Source: Fomitopsis serialis (taxonomy: Eukaryota > Basidiomycota > Agaricomycetes > Polyporales > Fomitopsidaceae). From it: DNA of 64,000 bases. Below, piece after piece: positions 1 to 12,110 of the stretch (positions are counted from its first letter, which is position 1; each line of letters begins with the position of its first letter). The notes under the pieces were generated by a model. It saw only the letters and a program-made list of their open reading frames with translations, was not told the DNA's origin and did no database searches. Made by a program: the position numbers and the translations under genes. Location of the stretch: the NCBI RefSeq assembly GCF_022376445.1, contig NW_025955066.1, positions 62,001-126,000 on the forward strand, given 5' to 3'.

Positions 1-758
1 GGAACACGTACGCCAGCACTACGTGCGTTATCTCATACACATCTCCGTCTGCTCTAGTATGCTCATTTCATGACAGCACGGGCATCGGCCCTGAGGTCTT
101 CGGCTACTTCTCGTCCGACGGCAACTACACCGGCGCTTCTCCCTCCTCTGGGGACCTCGCCTTCTACGAGAAGTACGGGTTCTTCATCTACCCGGGTTAC
201 CAGGACTACTACCTCCGTCCTGAGGTGCTCGAGTCCAACTTCTACGCATGGCGCATCACGGGCGACTGGAAGTACGTCCAGCGCGCGGCGGACGCGGTGG
301 ACTCGTTCCTGAAGTATCTCCCCACGACTGTCGCGTACGCGGGTATCAACGACGTCGACGCGACCGACTCGGGGTTCATCGACGATATGCAGAGCTTCTG
401 GTTCGGGGAGGTCCTGAAGTACTTGTGAGTCGTGTGGACTATCTGCCTTTACTCGAAGCCTGATACCGACTTTGTGCAGGTACCTGACCTTGCAGACCCG
501 AACCTGGTCAGCCTCGATGAGTGTAAGTATAGGGTGCTGTCAAGCTGAAAGAAGTCACTGACAAGTGCTGGCGCAGACGTGTTTAACACCGAGGCACACC
601 CCTTCAAGGCGCCGCCCGCCAAGCCGGTGTACGGCAGTGGCCAGATTCTGGAAAGCGACCCGTCTGCGTTCAAGATTATCTCCCAACACGGCCCCGTGGT
701 CAGCCCCGTGCCTTCCGTGGTTGTGTCCATCACGGTTCCCAGTGCGACCGGCCTCTGA
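1..758 (+). CDS. Class I alpha-1,2-mannosidase (GH47), 3' part only
   Basis: This is the C-terminal part of a glycoside hydrolase family 47 mannosidase, which trims alpha-1,2-mannose from N-glycans in the secretory pathway or is secreted. Visible exons are 1-22, 77-424, about 480-523 and about 578-758 (stop TGA 756-758). Family landmarks are YLRPEVLESNFYAWRITGD, GFIDDMQSFWFGEVLKYL and the C-terminal VFNTEAHPFKAP, whose Thr-Glu belongs to the calcium-binding end of the barrel. Introns are short with GTGCGT, GTGAGT and GTAAGT donors. The third exon needs one extra base near 489-492 (ACCTTGCAG) to keep the conserved frame into ADPNLVSLDE. This is either a 1-nt deletion or an assembly error in a T run. 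The start and catalytic N-terminal part lie left of the window. Confidence 0.85.
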
Positions 759-2095
759 ATCGAGTAGTGTCTCAAAAGGGTGCAGCTTGGACATTGAACA
801 ATATTTGCGTATTTTGTCTGTCTTTTGTGGTTACCTCTAGGATTATGGGCCTGTCAATTCCTTCGGAGTCACTGTCTTTTTTATACCACACCCTCGCAGG
901 CAATCAGCAGGCAATGAGGAGCGGACGACCAGTAGAACGCTGTACGTATGTACGACGTGTGTGACTGAGCCTGCGTCCCTGTGCTTTGTACTACGTCATC
1001 AGCAAAAGTGCCGGATGATGATCTCACAAGCGGTGAGTTGTATTGCTCACCTCGTAAGATTTAGTATTCGCTCCAGAGATAACTGGAGAGAACGCGAAGA
1101 CTACAAGAGGTGAGATTGGATATAAGCAGCTTTCCGAGATGCCATTGTAATTCGACAACTTACCAGAATTGCGAAGATATGCGCAGAGAATTGGTGCCGC
1201 TTGGTGCCGCTTTTAAGATGAGCGCAGACAACGAGAGCAGCTGCGTGATCTGTCTAGAGACTAAGAGGATCCTTTCGTACAGACTCGGGCGAGGTGTGAC
1301 TAGTTAGTGGTGACTGAGGTCAGCATGTCAGCGCGATCTCCGAACTAAATTCAATTAGGAATTCGTTTCAGGCAGCGCGGCGTGTACCAGTCATGTACGA
1401 CACCATTCCTGAGGTATCTGCCGACCTACCAAAATAGATTTTGGTCGGAAACGGGGAAGTTGCAGGCATGTACGGGCCTATGCGGCAGCGCAGGCAGGCT
1501 CAGAGCGGCGACGAGGCACATACTACAGGCTGTTCCGAGACTCAGGCCATCCTTCGGGCACAAAAGTCGCTCTTGGGGCCTAATATGCAGACAGTTGCGA
1601 ACGAGGGCATGAAAACAGCGTAAAGGATGGGGAGGTACCCTCATGGCACGGTGTAACTTAGCAGCAAATCGAAGTCCGCGTCCTGGGCCTCAGCCGCAGT
1701 GCTCGACTGTACGCGGTCACGTGTGCGCATATAGCCAATCTTGAGCTGCGTCGTCTCTCGACTTCTTCTTCCATAACCACCATCGTCTCACTTACACACT
1801 CTGACAATCTCCTCTTCTCGAAGTACCTCGTCCTTGCCATCCCTTCTAATATCTCCTCCATCATCGCCACTCTCGCGCCCCCGCGGGTCTTGCCTGCCCG
1901 TTCTCTCGCCCGCTCTTGTCACTCTTCTTGCCCTTCTTGCTTGCTCACTTGCGCTGGGGTTGCTGCTCCTGGCGCATATACACATCGTGCTAGTTTTCAA
2001 TGAAGTCGATACGGGAATATTCGTGAGTATCCGAGTCCTGTGCTCTACCCGTACTTATACCTGCTGAGGCACAAACCCGCCGCAACGGGTATGGG
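759..2095. other. Stretch without a recognisable gene
   Basis: Only short ORFs occur in all frames and none shows a family signature or a consistent intron-exon pattern. The first part probably contains the 3' UTR and terminator of the mannosidase gene. From about 1740 the sequence becomes a C/T-rich tract that leads into the GC-rich degenerate repeats. Confidence 0.5.
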
Positions 2096-2099
2096 TGTG

Positions 2100-2445
2100 G
2101 CACGGGTCTGCGCGGCTTACAGCGTTGCATGGGTGGCATAGGCAAGTGGGTAAGCAAGCATGCAAGTCGGCTCGCTAGCAGAAGGACAAGGACGAGCGGG
2201 CAGGTAGGAACGGGCGAGAACTTGAAGGCTACTGACGAGCGGGTGAGAAGGCCACGGACGAGCTGGCGAGAATGCGAGTGTGGATGGGCAAATAAGAACA
2301 AGCGGCCGGGCAATGAGCGGGCGAGCAGGTGAACAGGCGATAGGTCGGGGGAGAGCGGACGAGAAGGCAGGCGAGGAGGCGGCTGGGCGGACGAGGAGGC
2401 GGGCGAGCCAGCATGAGGGTGAGCGCGGGCAGGCAACAACAGCAA
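2100..2445 (+). repeat. GC-rich degenerate repeat block
   Basis: A purine-biased tract built from loosely repeated GCGGGCGAG / ACGAGCGGGC words. It gives Arg/Ala/Gly/Glu-rich reading frames on one strand and Pro/Leu/Ala/Arg-rich frames on the other, so ORFs here are composition artefacts. Similar blocks lie near 2.86-3.39, 3.72-4.56 and 52.4-53.4 kb. Confidence 0.6.
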
Positions 2446-2479
2446 GCTCACGAGTCACTGTCACTGACATCCCCATCAG

Positions 2480-2830
2480 GAAAACCTGAATTCCCTAATG
2501 AGATTAAATTTGGGTATATGAGACATATTTTCATACAATTAGAACAAATTAGAAGCATTAGGCATTATTCAGAATTCCTTTACCCCCAACATAATTAGTA
2601 CTAATTAGTCCCTAATGATGTCCTAATGAGCTCTAATGTGAGCTACATGAGGTGTAATCCTCCGACAATCCTGTATACATTAGCCATGATCCTCCACCAT
2701 GAGTCCTCAATACATTGAGTAGGGGAGAGTGAGCACATGCCTGGCCATCTCACACAACAACAACAACAACAACATATGAATCAAAGACTGTATTCCACAT
2801 GCATATCTACTGAGAAACAACAGTGCACAT
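2480..2830. other. AT-rich spacer with a CAA microsatellite
   Basis: An AT-rich stretch between two GC-rich repeat blocks, with frequent CTAAT and ATTAG words. A short CAA/ACA trinucleotide run lies near 2755-2775. No coding signal is seen. Confidence 0.45.
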
Positions 2831-2854
2831 AGTATTCTATCCTACCCTCAGCCT

Positions 2855-3390
2855 AAGACGTGTCGTCTGCCTGCCCGCTTACCTGTACGTGCGCCCGCTG
2901 GCTCACCTACACACGTGCTCCCTCTCGTTTACCTGCTCACCCGCCTGTGTGCCCGCCCCGCCTGTGTGTGCGTTCGGTATTAGCCCTGTCTGCGCGCTGG
3001 GCATTTGCCCAGTACACTCACGGTTGCCACACTCGTTTGCCTGCCCCTCTGTGAGTTCTCCCGTCCGCGAGTGCTCCCATCCGCGAGTCCGCTTGCTCGT
3101 CCGTCTGCCCGCTCGGTTGTGCGCCTGTTCGTCAGCCGTGTCTGCGTGCTGGACGTTCACCCAGCGTGCTCGCGGTCGGCCTGTGTAGTGCTGCTCCGCG
3201 CCCTGTACCCGCCCGTCTGATTGCCTACTCACCTGCATGTCCGCACACACACCCGCTGGCCCACTTGCCGGAGTGCCCGCTCCTCCACCTGCTCATCCAT
3301 TATCTGACGGCTCGCTGCGTCTACACGCAGCGCCGCATTGGTCCTGCGTGCTCCGAATCGCGGTCGTCAAGTCAGCTCGTTCATCTGTCT
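2855..3390 (-). repeat. GC-rich degenerate repeat with hairpin unit, reverse orientation
   Basis: The same repeat type as 2100-2445 but in opposite orientation (CTGCCCGCTCGCC words). It contains at least three copies of a unit of about 55-60 bp, near 2960-3030, 3125-3190 and 3305-3365. The unit is marked by CTGCGCGCTGGGC followed by GCCCAG, a small perfect hairpin, and by GTCTGCG. The unit recurs on the plus strand at 37.6 kb and at 52.4-53.4 kb. Confidence 0.55.
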
Positions 3391-3538
3391 ATGTCTGTAC
3401 TCACCGCCGCCCATTCGTTGACTACAGTCCGTGTTCCGACTAGAGCTATCAGTGTGCTCGTGGTAGTGCACGCTCGAACGCGTGCACCGTTGCAGAAATG
3501 TGCTGGATGGGTAGGTCAATATCAATACAGGGCAACTC

Positions 3539-3735
3539 TTACATACATACCTCGACATCGCCGGGAAAGAGATCCCGGTGGTCGCGCAGCAGCATCTGCA
3601 CGCCGAGGGCCTGCGCGTCGTGCATAGTATACTTGGTGGCCGAATCGAAGGCCTTAAGAAGGTTCATGAGCTCGGAACCGTTGTCATCAGATGCGAAGTT
3701 GTCGCCATCGACCTCGCAGGCAACCGCGAGGGCGT
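3539..3735 (-). pseudogene. Isolated exon-like fragment of an unknown protein
   Basis: An island of normal coding composition inside the GC-rich repeats. On the minus strand it reads an unbroken peptide with words such as VACEVDGDNFASDDNG, LLKAFDSATKYTMHDAQA and LLRDHRDLFPGDVEV. No partner exon was found on either side before repeats resume, so it is probably a captured or orphaned exon. The family was not recognised. Confidence 0.3.
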
Positions 3736-4560
3736 ACAGACCAGACAGGGCAAGCGGGCGGGAGAGGCGAGAGCGAACGGGCGGGCAAGTGAGCTGGCAG
3801 GAGGGTGAGGGTGCAAGCGGGCAAGACAGGCGACGGGCAAGACAGGCGACGGGCAAGACAGGCGACGGGAAAGAGCGGGTGGACGAGCGAGCTAGTGAGA
3901 AACCAAGCGCGTGAGCTAACAAGAGGAGCGAGAGGACAAGAAAGAGCGGGCGAGCAAGAGCGGGAGGGTGGGCAAGCCAGCGGAGGTGAGAGTGGGCAGC
4001 TACCGAGGGTGGGGATAGGGCCGCAGACGAGACGCGTGAGAGCGGGCAGTGAGAGCGGGCGCGAGAGGGCAGGCGGGCGAACGGGCGCGAGAGAGCAGGA
4101 CGGACACTGCGCGGACTGCTGGTAGACTCGATGGTTCGTCGACACACCTACCCAAGTAAAATACCTTATTGTAGAGTGATACGGAGTGTGCGCGAGCAGA
4201 CGGGTGAGCTAGGGAGAGAGCGTGCTACCGAGTCGGCGAGCGAGCAGGCGGGTGGGCAAGAGGAGGAGACGAGTGGGAGAACGAGCAGTAGACAGCCTAC
4301 AGGAAAGCTGGCGGTCGAGAACGGTGAGTGGCCGAGAACGGCGAGAGCGCTAGACAGGCGGGTCCCAGTGGGCGAGACGAGCGACGAAACTACACGAGCA
4401 GGCGGCGAGGGCTGGTGAGCAGGCAGCGAGAACGGGTAAGCGGGCGGCGGGAGCAGTAGGCCACAGCGGGCGGGTGGGTGAGAGCGGGCGTAAACGAGAG
4501 GGTGAGCGAGCGCGAGAGGATGGACGTGCACAGGAGGGCGAATGGGCAAATCCTCGAGAG
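3720..4560 (+). repeat. GC-rich degenerate repeat block
   Basis: A long tract of GCGGGCGAG-type words with local near-perfect tandem units, for example the 15-bp unit GGCAAGACAGGCGAC repeated about three times at 3822-3868. The long ORFs seen on both strands are due to composition and carry no protein signature. Confidence 0.6.
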
Positions 4561-5599
4561 GGCGGATGCGCTGGCGTCGCGACGTGGCACTCGCCAAGTC
4601 TTTAGCGCTCGAACTGTCGACGACTGCCCGCGCCAGAGTCCTGACCTGACTCCCAAGTCCTATCTCGCCCGCCTACTACTCGCCGCACGCGTCGACCCAT
4701 CTGCCTACTCGCACGCTGTCTTGACATCCATGAACACTCGCTCGTCTGCACGTCTCCGCGCCATGCGCGTGGTTATCTGACCACTCACTTACCGGACCGT
4801 CGTATTCAACTCGCGACTCACCCACGACTGCTACTACCAACCATTTTGGCCGAACCCCACGCATCAAAGCCCCCCCGCCATCTCCTGGTCATACAGAAAC
4901 GAACACGGAAGGAGGAGATAGCGCATGGGTAGAGCATGAAGCTTGAAGGGCGACTCGGGGAAGAGGGAGATTACAGCGAGCGCAAAGGCTCGAAACCACA
5001 GGTGCGCCCCCGTTCGATGTATCTTGGTCTCGCCTGCCCGTTCAATCGCTTGCATGCCCACTCGTTCGCGCCCTCACTCTCTCATCCGCCCGCCTGTTCA
5101 TCCATCTGGTCTGCCCGCTCATTCGGGTCTTCGCTCGCTCGCCCACTTCTGCCTTGATCCGCGGAAAAGACCGTGCGCGCACGCGCCCTGTGAGCACATC
5201 GCATTGTATAGCCGCTTCGTCTTCCAGGGGCTGCTGACCGACGTGCTCGCCGTGCTCCCCGGACGACCACTGTCTGCCAATCCTTGCGCCCCTCTCTGAA
5301 CATCTGTCCCGCCTCGGTACGCCACCACGTCCCCACATACCGGACGTACCTGGGTCCGACGAGATTCATGCGCGCATCCCTGACATGCTAGATGTACGCT
5401 CGCGCCTTCCGGACCTCGAGTTTACCGACATGCACGCCCGCCTCGACGACGTCCGCGCCCACGTCTCTGTTATTGACTTCAGCGCTCGTCACCATGCTCT
5501 CTGACTGTCGAGCTCTGCGCGCGGATCGACCGCGTCAACTCCCTCATCTCCTCCGTCCCTCGCACACGACCAGTTGTTCCACACGGTTCGAAGGCCGTA

Positions 5600-6350
5600 T
5601 AATGACGAAGACTTTCGAAATCTACTCGGAGCTGAGGTTCGATGCACACTCGTCATTACTGAAAGCCTTGTCCGCGACGGCAACTCTGACTGATTCAACT
5701 TCTCCAGCGACCATCGCGCGGTCAAGTCCCTGCACACGACCGTCACCCTTCGCCCTCGACACGACCCCCTCCAACTCGCCGACCAATTCGGGCGCGGCCT
5801 CATGGAGCTCGACTAACAAGCCGCTGACAATGCCGAGCTCGACTTCACCTTCAGCGTGCATGCCTCCGCCAGTGCCGTCCCCGACTGCGCCTTCGCCGTC
5901 ATTGCGAAGGACGAGCTGAAGAGCGTCCGCGCGCGTACCTCTCCTTCACCAAGACGACCGACCAGCCGTCCCTCCCGCCCTAGCTCACGGCCATGTTAGA
6001 GTTCGCGGACGTCGCCACGAACCTCAAGCCCCTCGGCGCGCTCGACCTCCCTGCGGTGCTCTCGAACCCATCTCCCTTGAAGTACTTCCGCCTGCTGTCG
6101 ATCACTGACCAGCCCCACACCGGGCCCTCCCCCAGAGCCAGCGCGACAGCATCTCATCATCGAGCAGACACTTCCCCCACTGTCTGATGCGCTGCTATGC
6201 TAACCCTGATCCAAGCCGCCTTCCAGCTCGTCGACGCGATCGCGGGTGAGGGCAAGGACCGGGATACGTGGAGACCTCGGCGCACAGCTGAGACCCGAGA
6301 CGAAGAACAACTCGGCGCACAGCTCAGATCCGAGATGACGTGTCTGCGCG
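5600..6350 (+). pseudogene. Decayed CCDC47-like (DUF1682) ER membrane protein gene
   Basis: Pieces of a CCDC47/DUF1682 protein appear in order but in different frames. They are LVITESLVRDGNSD, the HTTVTLRPRHDPLQLADQFG region, ELDFTFSVHASASAVPD with FAVIAKDELKSVRA, LSFTKTTDQPSLPP, EFADVATNLKPLGALDL with LKYFRLLSITDQP, IQAAFQLVDAIAGEGK, and a trace of RPETKKK near 6290. In the family these form the cytosolic domain and the start of the basic coiled-coil tail of an ER protein (the PAT-complex subunit in animals). In-frame stops (for example TAG after SLPP near 5982) and several frameshifts show that it is not functional. Family assignment is from recalled motifs. The 5' end of the relic is unclear and may reach back to about 5390. 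Confidence 0.6.
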
Positions 6351-8550
6351 CGGCGTCGACTACCCTCACGCGCGTTATCCAGCTCCGGATCCCATCGAGT
6401 GCCGAGGCGTATGTGCTGCGTGCACCGTGCAGGCCGCGCCAAGAGTATGATCAGTGGGTGCGTCGAATACTCTCCCTCTCTCGCATCCTAGCATCACATT
6501 CCCCTGCTCACACTGGCCTGACACTCCCTCGTTTGTTTGCCCGCCGACTCATTCATTGGCTCACTCGTTGTCCCGCTGTTCTGCCCGTTTGTTCACGTAC
6601 CCATTCATTTGTTTGCTCATTTGCCTGCTTGCCGATTGAACACTGCTCAAAGGACAGCTAGCCACATGCAAATATATTGTTTCCACCAGCCCCTCACTCG
6701 ATGTTCGCCTCTGTTGCATACCTGTATACTAAATAGAGCTCGTGTACGAGACATTGATATCATACTCTCCTCATTCCACTTGTGATGTCTATGACCTGGG
6801 CCAGTTGTGCCCTGTGAATGGACCACCAGTGATGTTTTAGAAGAAGCTCCGCTTTGCATGTTGATCAACATCTTGACAGACATAGCTGTTCAGTAACAGT
6901 AGTCATACTTATGTTTCAATGTGCTGAGGATTATGGAGGATTATGAACTATTAGCCAACAAGTATGGCTAACATGAATAAGACCTTCAGAGTATGAACTA
7001 AAATATCCATATTATTCTGATTAGTACTAATCATACTCAGTGAGATTGTCATTAGGACAATGAAACTAATTAGAGCTCAGATAGTCAAACTTATGGAATC
7101 TGGATTTTCCTGATGCCCAGGCCCCAGCTTCAGTGACTATCGTCAAGATCCGTGACTCGTGGACTCGCGCTCCCGTGATTCCTCTTCTCCCGGCACGCAC
7201 GCATGCTCGCCACCTTTCAACCTCAAACTGTCCATAGCGGATTGTGTCCGTCACTACGCTTCCCTCCCTGGAGGATCACCTTCGAGTCCCAGTCAGTCGA
7301 GGTTGCCGCGATGACGACGCTTCCCTCCGCTGACCGCGACCGCGCCCTACACTGACCTTCTGGTGAGCGTCGACTGAACAGCATTCACCCGCCGCTTAAT
7401 GTTCTGTACAAGGCCCGAGACGATGAGAACTTCATCGGTGCCGCATTCTGGGCGAACATAAAGTCTCTTCGAGACAAGGCGTGGCGAGATAATATCACGC
7501 ATGGTGGAATAAGTGCCATGTATACTGTGTGGTTCATACTGATGTCTGCGACAGGAACGTCTTCAGTATCAAGCGGCCAGGCGTCTAGAATTCGACTGCC
7601 GCGATCTCACGGAATAGCCCCTCGACAGTCACCAAGCTGCAGGAACAGCACGCAGCCCGCCTTCAACTTCAACGCCAGAACTCTGCCGCCTCCTCTGCTT
7701 GAATCTCGGTGAGTGTATATAGTACCTTCTTCTGCTCATGTTATCATCTAGTAGTCGTGCTTATGCCATGTTGTTCAGCTGTCCGATGCACATTGTTGCG
7801 CGTCTCCATTGCTCAAGCCTTCTATTTGCAGTTCATTCGTTCTCTCGACTCAGTGTCCCTCGACTCGGACTCATTCTGTCCCCTTGACTCCGTCCGTTAT
7901 TCCAACCCCAATCCTCTGCTCGTCTGCCTCGCACCGGTGTTGGCTCTTCACGTCTGGCGCTCGACTCGTTTCATCCCATTTCCGTCTACTCAGTTTCTCT
8001 CTCTCTCGGCTTTGACCTCGCGGTCTCGTCTCGTCAGCACGTCGGTAGCAAAGCGAGTGTGTACGCTATTCTGCGGTGGGTAAACAGTGTATTATATTTT
8101 ATGTACCTGCATATGCGGGCACGAATATCCGTCAGTGATGTACAATGTATGTAGTAAAGCCAAATACGTTGAAGGGTGAAGATAGTGACCGAAATAGACA
8201 TGCGGTCCAACTGTCTGGTCGAGACAGTACGTACTTCTTGTATTGCCTACGCATTATCTTTCCTTCGCTGATGCATGTCTTTTCGGCCAATAGCACCGCT
8301 GCATGACGTGGCGAGGGAAGTGAAGATGTCAAATAGAAAGAAAGCTATGGCAACCCAGGACGAAAGTTGTACCAGAAAGAGTGCAACTTAGAAAGACGTG
8401 CAAGATAAGAAAGATGAGACATACAACGCTTGATAATGTGAGATCTGCGACCTGCACTTTTGGCGATGCGTAGTCGAGAAATATGGAAAAGCGATTCACA
8501 GTGTGCGTCCATATTGCACGACCTCATTATGGCTATGAAGGGCGGTAGTT
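6351..8550. other. Mostly non-coding spacer
   Basis: No complete gene is visible. About 6880-7090 is AT-rich with ATTAG/CTAAT words like those at 2500-2640. Around 7350-7560 a short open stretch reads HPPLNVLYKARDDENFIG and ends before a GT donor-like site, which could be an orphan exon. About 7820-8060 is C/T-rich. Confidence 0.4.
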
Positions 8551-8557
8551 ATATGTT

Positions 8558-8652
8558 GGCTTCATAGCTCAGTGGTTTAGAGCATACGATTGCAGTTATG
8601 GCACCATAGATTGATTATCGTGTGGTCCCGTGTTCGAGTCACGGTGAGGCCT
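8558..8652 (+). tRNA. tRNA-Cys (anticodon GCA) with an intron
   Basis: A full cloverleaf can be drawn. The acceptor stem GGCTTCA pairs with TGAGGCC (one G-U), the D stem is GCTC/GAGC, the anticodon stem is TACGA/TCGTG, there is a 5-nt variable loop, and the T stem is CCGTG/CACGG with loop TTCGAGT. The anticodon is GCA at 8592-8594. A 21-nt intron (about 8596-8616) sits one base 3' of the anticodon, the canonical nuclear tRNA intron position, and can form its own small stem around TATGGCACCATA. Position 73 is T, the cysteine identity base, which supports the call. Confidence 0.9.
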
Positions 8653-8653
8653 C

Positions 8654-8658
8654 TTTTT
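8654..8658 (+). terminator. RNA polymerase III terminator of tRNA-Cys
   Basis: A run of five T starts two bases after the tRNA discriminator base, as expected for a Pol III stop signal. Confidence 0.8.
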
Positions 8659-8939
8659 GAATCACATAGTATGTAGTGCTCTACATACTGGCTTGATACG
8701 AAGCCTGAGGCGTTTCGACGCCTCATGTACCTGTGAAGGTCAAGATCTTTTCTTTCTTCCTTGTAGTGACTCTCTAGATGTCTTTTGTATGACATTATGG
8801 ATCAACTTAACTTACCGCTACACTCTTGAGACCATATCAAGACCATATTATGTACGATTCCTCAGCGCTCATGTGGCAAGACACGTCCTCGGCGCTCTCG
8901 TGTCTGCCATCCACGTTCAAACGCCATTACTTCCCGACC

Positions 8940-9951
8940 ATGAGCCTCGCACTTAGGCTCGTTCTTGCGTTGCTGGCCGTGGCAGCCGCGCAAGCCGCCT
9001 CACTATCAATAAATGCCCCTCGTTTCACCATCACAGGGCCCGACGCCTCCCAACTGCGCTCAGAGTCGTCAGTAGCCACCGTCCCTCGCGCGCGCAGTCG
9101 CCCCGTGCTGACATCCTCGCTAGGCTCTCCCTCACCGAAAAGCCGGACGCGCTGAGCCTGGGGACCTCGGACGTGCTGAAGCTCACGTTCCAGGTTGCGG
9201 AGTCGGAGGGCGGCAAGGGCGTGCAGCCGCACCAGACGTTCCTGCGTTTCTACGATGAAGTGTCGGGCGAGGAGGGCGTGCAGCCGGTGCGCGTCACGCC
9301 CGGCGGGAAGGCCAAGTTCGAACTGGTGCGTACTCTCGATTGCCATTCGTGACCTGGGCGCGTTCTGAAGGCTGCTCGGTTGTGGTCTCACAGAACATGG
9401 CGCGTCCACCTGCCTCGCTCCCACCCACGACGACCAACCCGCTGAAGGTCTCCCTCATCCTCGGTTCCTACATACATTCGCCCGCGCAGTACGACCTCTT
9501 CGACCTCCTCGTGCCCGCCTCGCAGCCGCCCCCGACCCACGCCGACGCGGCCGCCTTCGCACCGCGCCCCGAGATCACGCACACGTTCCGCCCCGAGCAG
9601 CGTATCCCCGCCAAAGCCGTCTCCGCCTTCTTCGCCGCGTTCGTCTTCTGGCCGTGGCTCGTCCTCGTCGGCTTCGTGCGTCCTCTCCTCCTCCGCTTTC
9701 ACGCTGTAGCTGACCCCGCCTTGCGCGCGCAGTGGTTCGAGATCGGGCCTCGCGTCCCGCACCTCTTCTCGCCGCACATCCTGCCGTTCACCGCGTCCCT
9801 CGCGGCGTTCGAGGTGCTCCTGTTCTGGTACTGGGTGGATCTCCACCTCGGGCAGGTGCTGCTCTACGGAGGGATCCTCGCCGTGCCGACGGCCCTCGCG
9901 GGCAGGCAGGCGCTCGCGAAGACGAGCGAGTGGAGGCTCGGCAGAAAATAA
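8940..9951 (+). CDS. SWP1: Ribophorin II / Swp1, oligosaccharyltransferase subunit
   Basis: A subunit of the ER oligosaccharyltransferase that transfers the lipid-linked glycan to Asn of nascent proteins. Four exons join in phase: 8940-9067, 9124-9325, 9394-9675 and 9733-9951, giving about 276 aa, normal for fungal Swp1. Residues 1-20 (start MSLALRLVLALLAVAAAQA) are a signal peptide, followed by a short luminal domain (LKLTFQVAESEGGKGVQPHQ). The C-terminal part has the family hallmark PEITHTFRPEQRIPAK followed by three hydrophobic segments (the SAFFAAFVFWPWLVLVGF region, FTASLAAFEVLLFWYWV, and VLLYGGILAVPTAL). It ends in a basic tail, WRLGRK. Introns 1 and 3 contain CTGAC-like branch sites. 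The gene looks intact. Confidence 0.93.
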
Positions 9952-11785
9952 GACCATTCATTGGTCGTGTCGCATTACGTGTCGTGCATTATTATATTGC
10001 TGTCGTTTGATTTGACCTCGCTGCGGTGAACGGAGTGACACTTCAGGGCCTTGGGGTAGGTACATCCGTGGCACGAGACAGCATGGATCGCTCGCGCCTT
10101 TCATGCGAAAAGTGCGCAGCATGGCCCCAGCGTTTGACCGATTGTATCAGGCAGAATTGGTTGCACCCGCCCTCGAAAGTCAAAGCTTGTCGTGCGCTGA
10201 GCCACGCAATTCCTGGACCTGTCAGGCAACGCTGCACATGCATGTGTATCGTCTATCTAACTATGTGAGTGTAGATGAGGCTACTTGAGTATCGCTTCCA
10301 TGCTCTCGAGGTGGTACGACCACAAATGACACGTCATTTTTCCTGCTCTCGGCCTCCAAATATCCTCGCTGGTCGGCTGGTCGTTCGTCCCGTCATGTAA
10401 GCAAATATAGGCCCGAGTATTGGCAATCCTATTTCCCCGCCACCACCAGCGGGCCCCGGAGAGGCGACTTTGTCGACTGCCTCGGGGCTGCGCCACAAGG
10501 CGCAATGCTCCACAAAAAAAAAGTATTGGCATTAATCCTTTCTCAGCATTTTGAAATATAAATTGGCGGTCAGTTGACGTCCGAATCAGTAATGGAGACA
10601 CGGGTGTCCTTAGCCCCGACATCGTACCACTCTGTCTGCAGGAAATACGGCAGACAAGCTCAGAGACTTGATAGAGCGACTCGGAAGAGCTCTCAATTTG
10701 AATTCTAGCAGTTTAGCAGTGAACCTGTCCACGGCGTCGGAAAGTGCTGTCCCTGCCGCCATTCGACTGAGTAAAGTATATAGTGATTCGACGCCTAATA
10801 TACGCTAGTACTGCTATCACGCTTCTGGGTGCGCTCCGCATCGTCAATAACAAGCACTTTCAGTTCAGTTCTACTCATCATGACAGCGGACGATCATCGT
10901 ATGGAAGACCCTTCAAATAGAGTTCTGCAGTAATGAGATCTGAACGGAGAGCATGCTGGAGCGATCGTAGTTGACGCGGACGATCGATCTCAGGAACTTG
11001 ACGGACATGCCGCAGGCGTTCCTCGGTGGAGAAGTGCTCCCGCCGGCGGAGTGCTCCATGCGGGCTTGACGCACGACGCCTTCCCCATGCGGAAAGACAC
11101 CTTCCTGTTTCGTCGCGTCGCCGTGGGCGACCTTTCTCGCATACCGCCCGCCAACTCCGCATCATGATTCACCGGAGACGTGACCCAATGAAGCAAGGCG
11201 CAGCATGCGCATTATATGGGTGAAAGAGTCGGCATATTATCTACATTAAGTAAGCCGATAATACGTTGGGTTAATTTACAATGAATCACGCCACATCATG
11301 GCCGCAAAACGAGGTCAACATTATGAACACATTCTATATAGACTTACCATATGTCCAAGAGTACCACACAAGCCTCATGCTGAACACAATCAAAATGAAC
11401 CCCAAGTATAGCTGGCATGAGGCAGCCACTTGCATATGAGGATCATCTTGATTTCATTCTGAATGTCTCCAGTATGAAATTGCAATGTAACCCTAGGAGT
11501 CATTCAGAGGCCACCCAAGTCTTACTGGGGTAATATTCAAAATGACCCCTGAGTAACCTCAGACTGAGGCTCACATGTATCTATGTATGAAAATCAAAAT
11601 GGGCACAAAAGTATAGTATGGATAAGGTAGCCACTCCTATGTGATCATTACTTGGGCCTCAGATTGAATGACTATATGATAGCCCACATGTATATAGTAG
11701 TAGCATGATGAATATACTTTGAAAACTCAATCAGATGGACTCATAGTAATCACAAAATATACACTCTGGGCTCTGGAGACCAGCC
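9952..11785. other. Spacer without recognisable genes, AT-rich in its right half
   Basis: No ORF with a family signature. From about 11220 the sequence is AT-rich. Two diverged copies of a block of about 190 bp can be seen, near 11395-11470 and 11605-11680 (AAGTATAG, then GCAGCCACT or GTAGCCACT, then GATCAT), so part of it is an old tandem duplication. Confidence 0.4.
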
Positions 11786-11789
11786 TACA

Positions 11790-12110
11790 CTCTCAATAAT
11801 GTACTCTTTCTTTTCAGCCTGTATACCCTGTTCAACAAAACCTGTACAACCAAAATATGAGACCTATTCAGCACAAACAACCTATTCAACAAAGTCAGTA
11901 CAATCAATACAACCAGCCTATGTAGTCACTTCAGCCTGTATACCCTATTCAACAAAACCAGCCTATGTAGTCTCTTCAGCCTGTATACCATATTCAACAA
12001 AACCAGTACAACCAACAAAACCTGTGCAACCAACCTAGTATGTGGCCTATTCAGCACAATCATTCAAATTCAGTACATCTAGCCTATGTACTGAATTCAA
12101 CACAATTCAT
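11790..12110 (+). repeat. Tyr/Pro/Gln/Asn-coding tandem repeat, decayed
   Basis: After a TTTTCAG acceptor-like site the plus strand reads in one frame QPVYPVQQNLYNQNMRPIQ, and later QPVYPIQQNQPM and QPVYHIQQNQYNQQN. The DNA unit is about 45 bp (CAGCCTGTATACC, then TATTCAACAAAACCAG). In-frame TAG codons follow the NQPM motif (for example near 11927), so the frame is broken. It resembles the low-complexity tail of a prion-like or RNA-binding protein, but no folded domain is present. Confidence 0.45.
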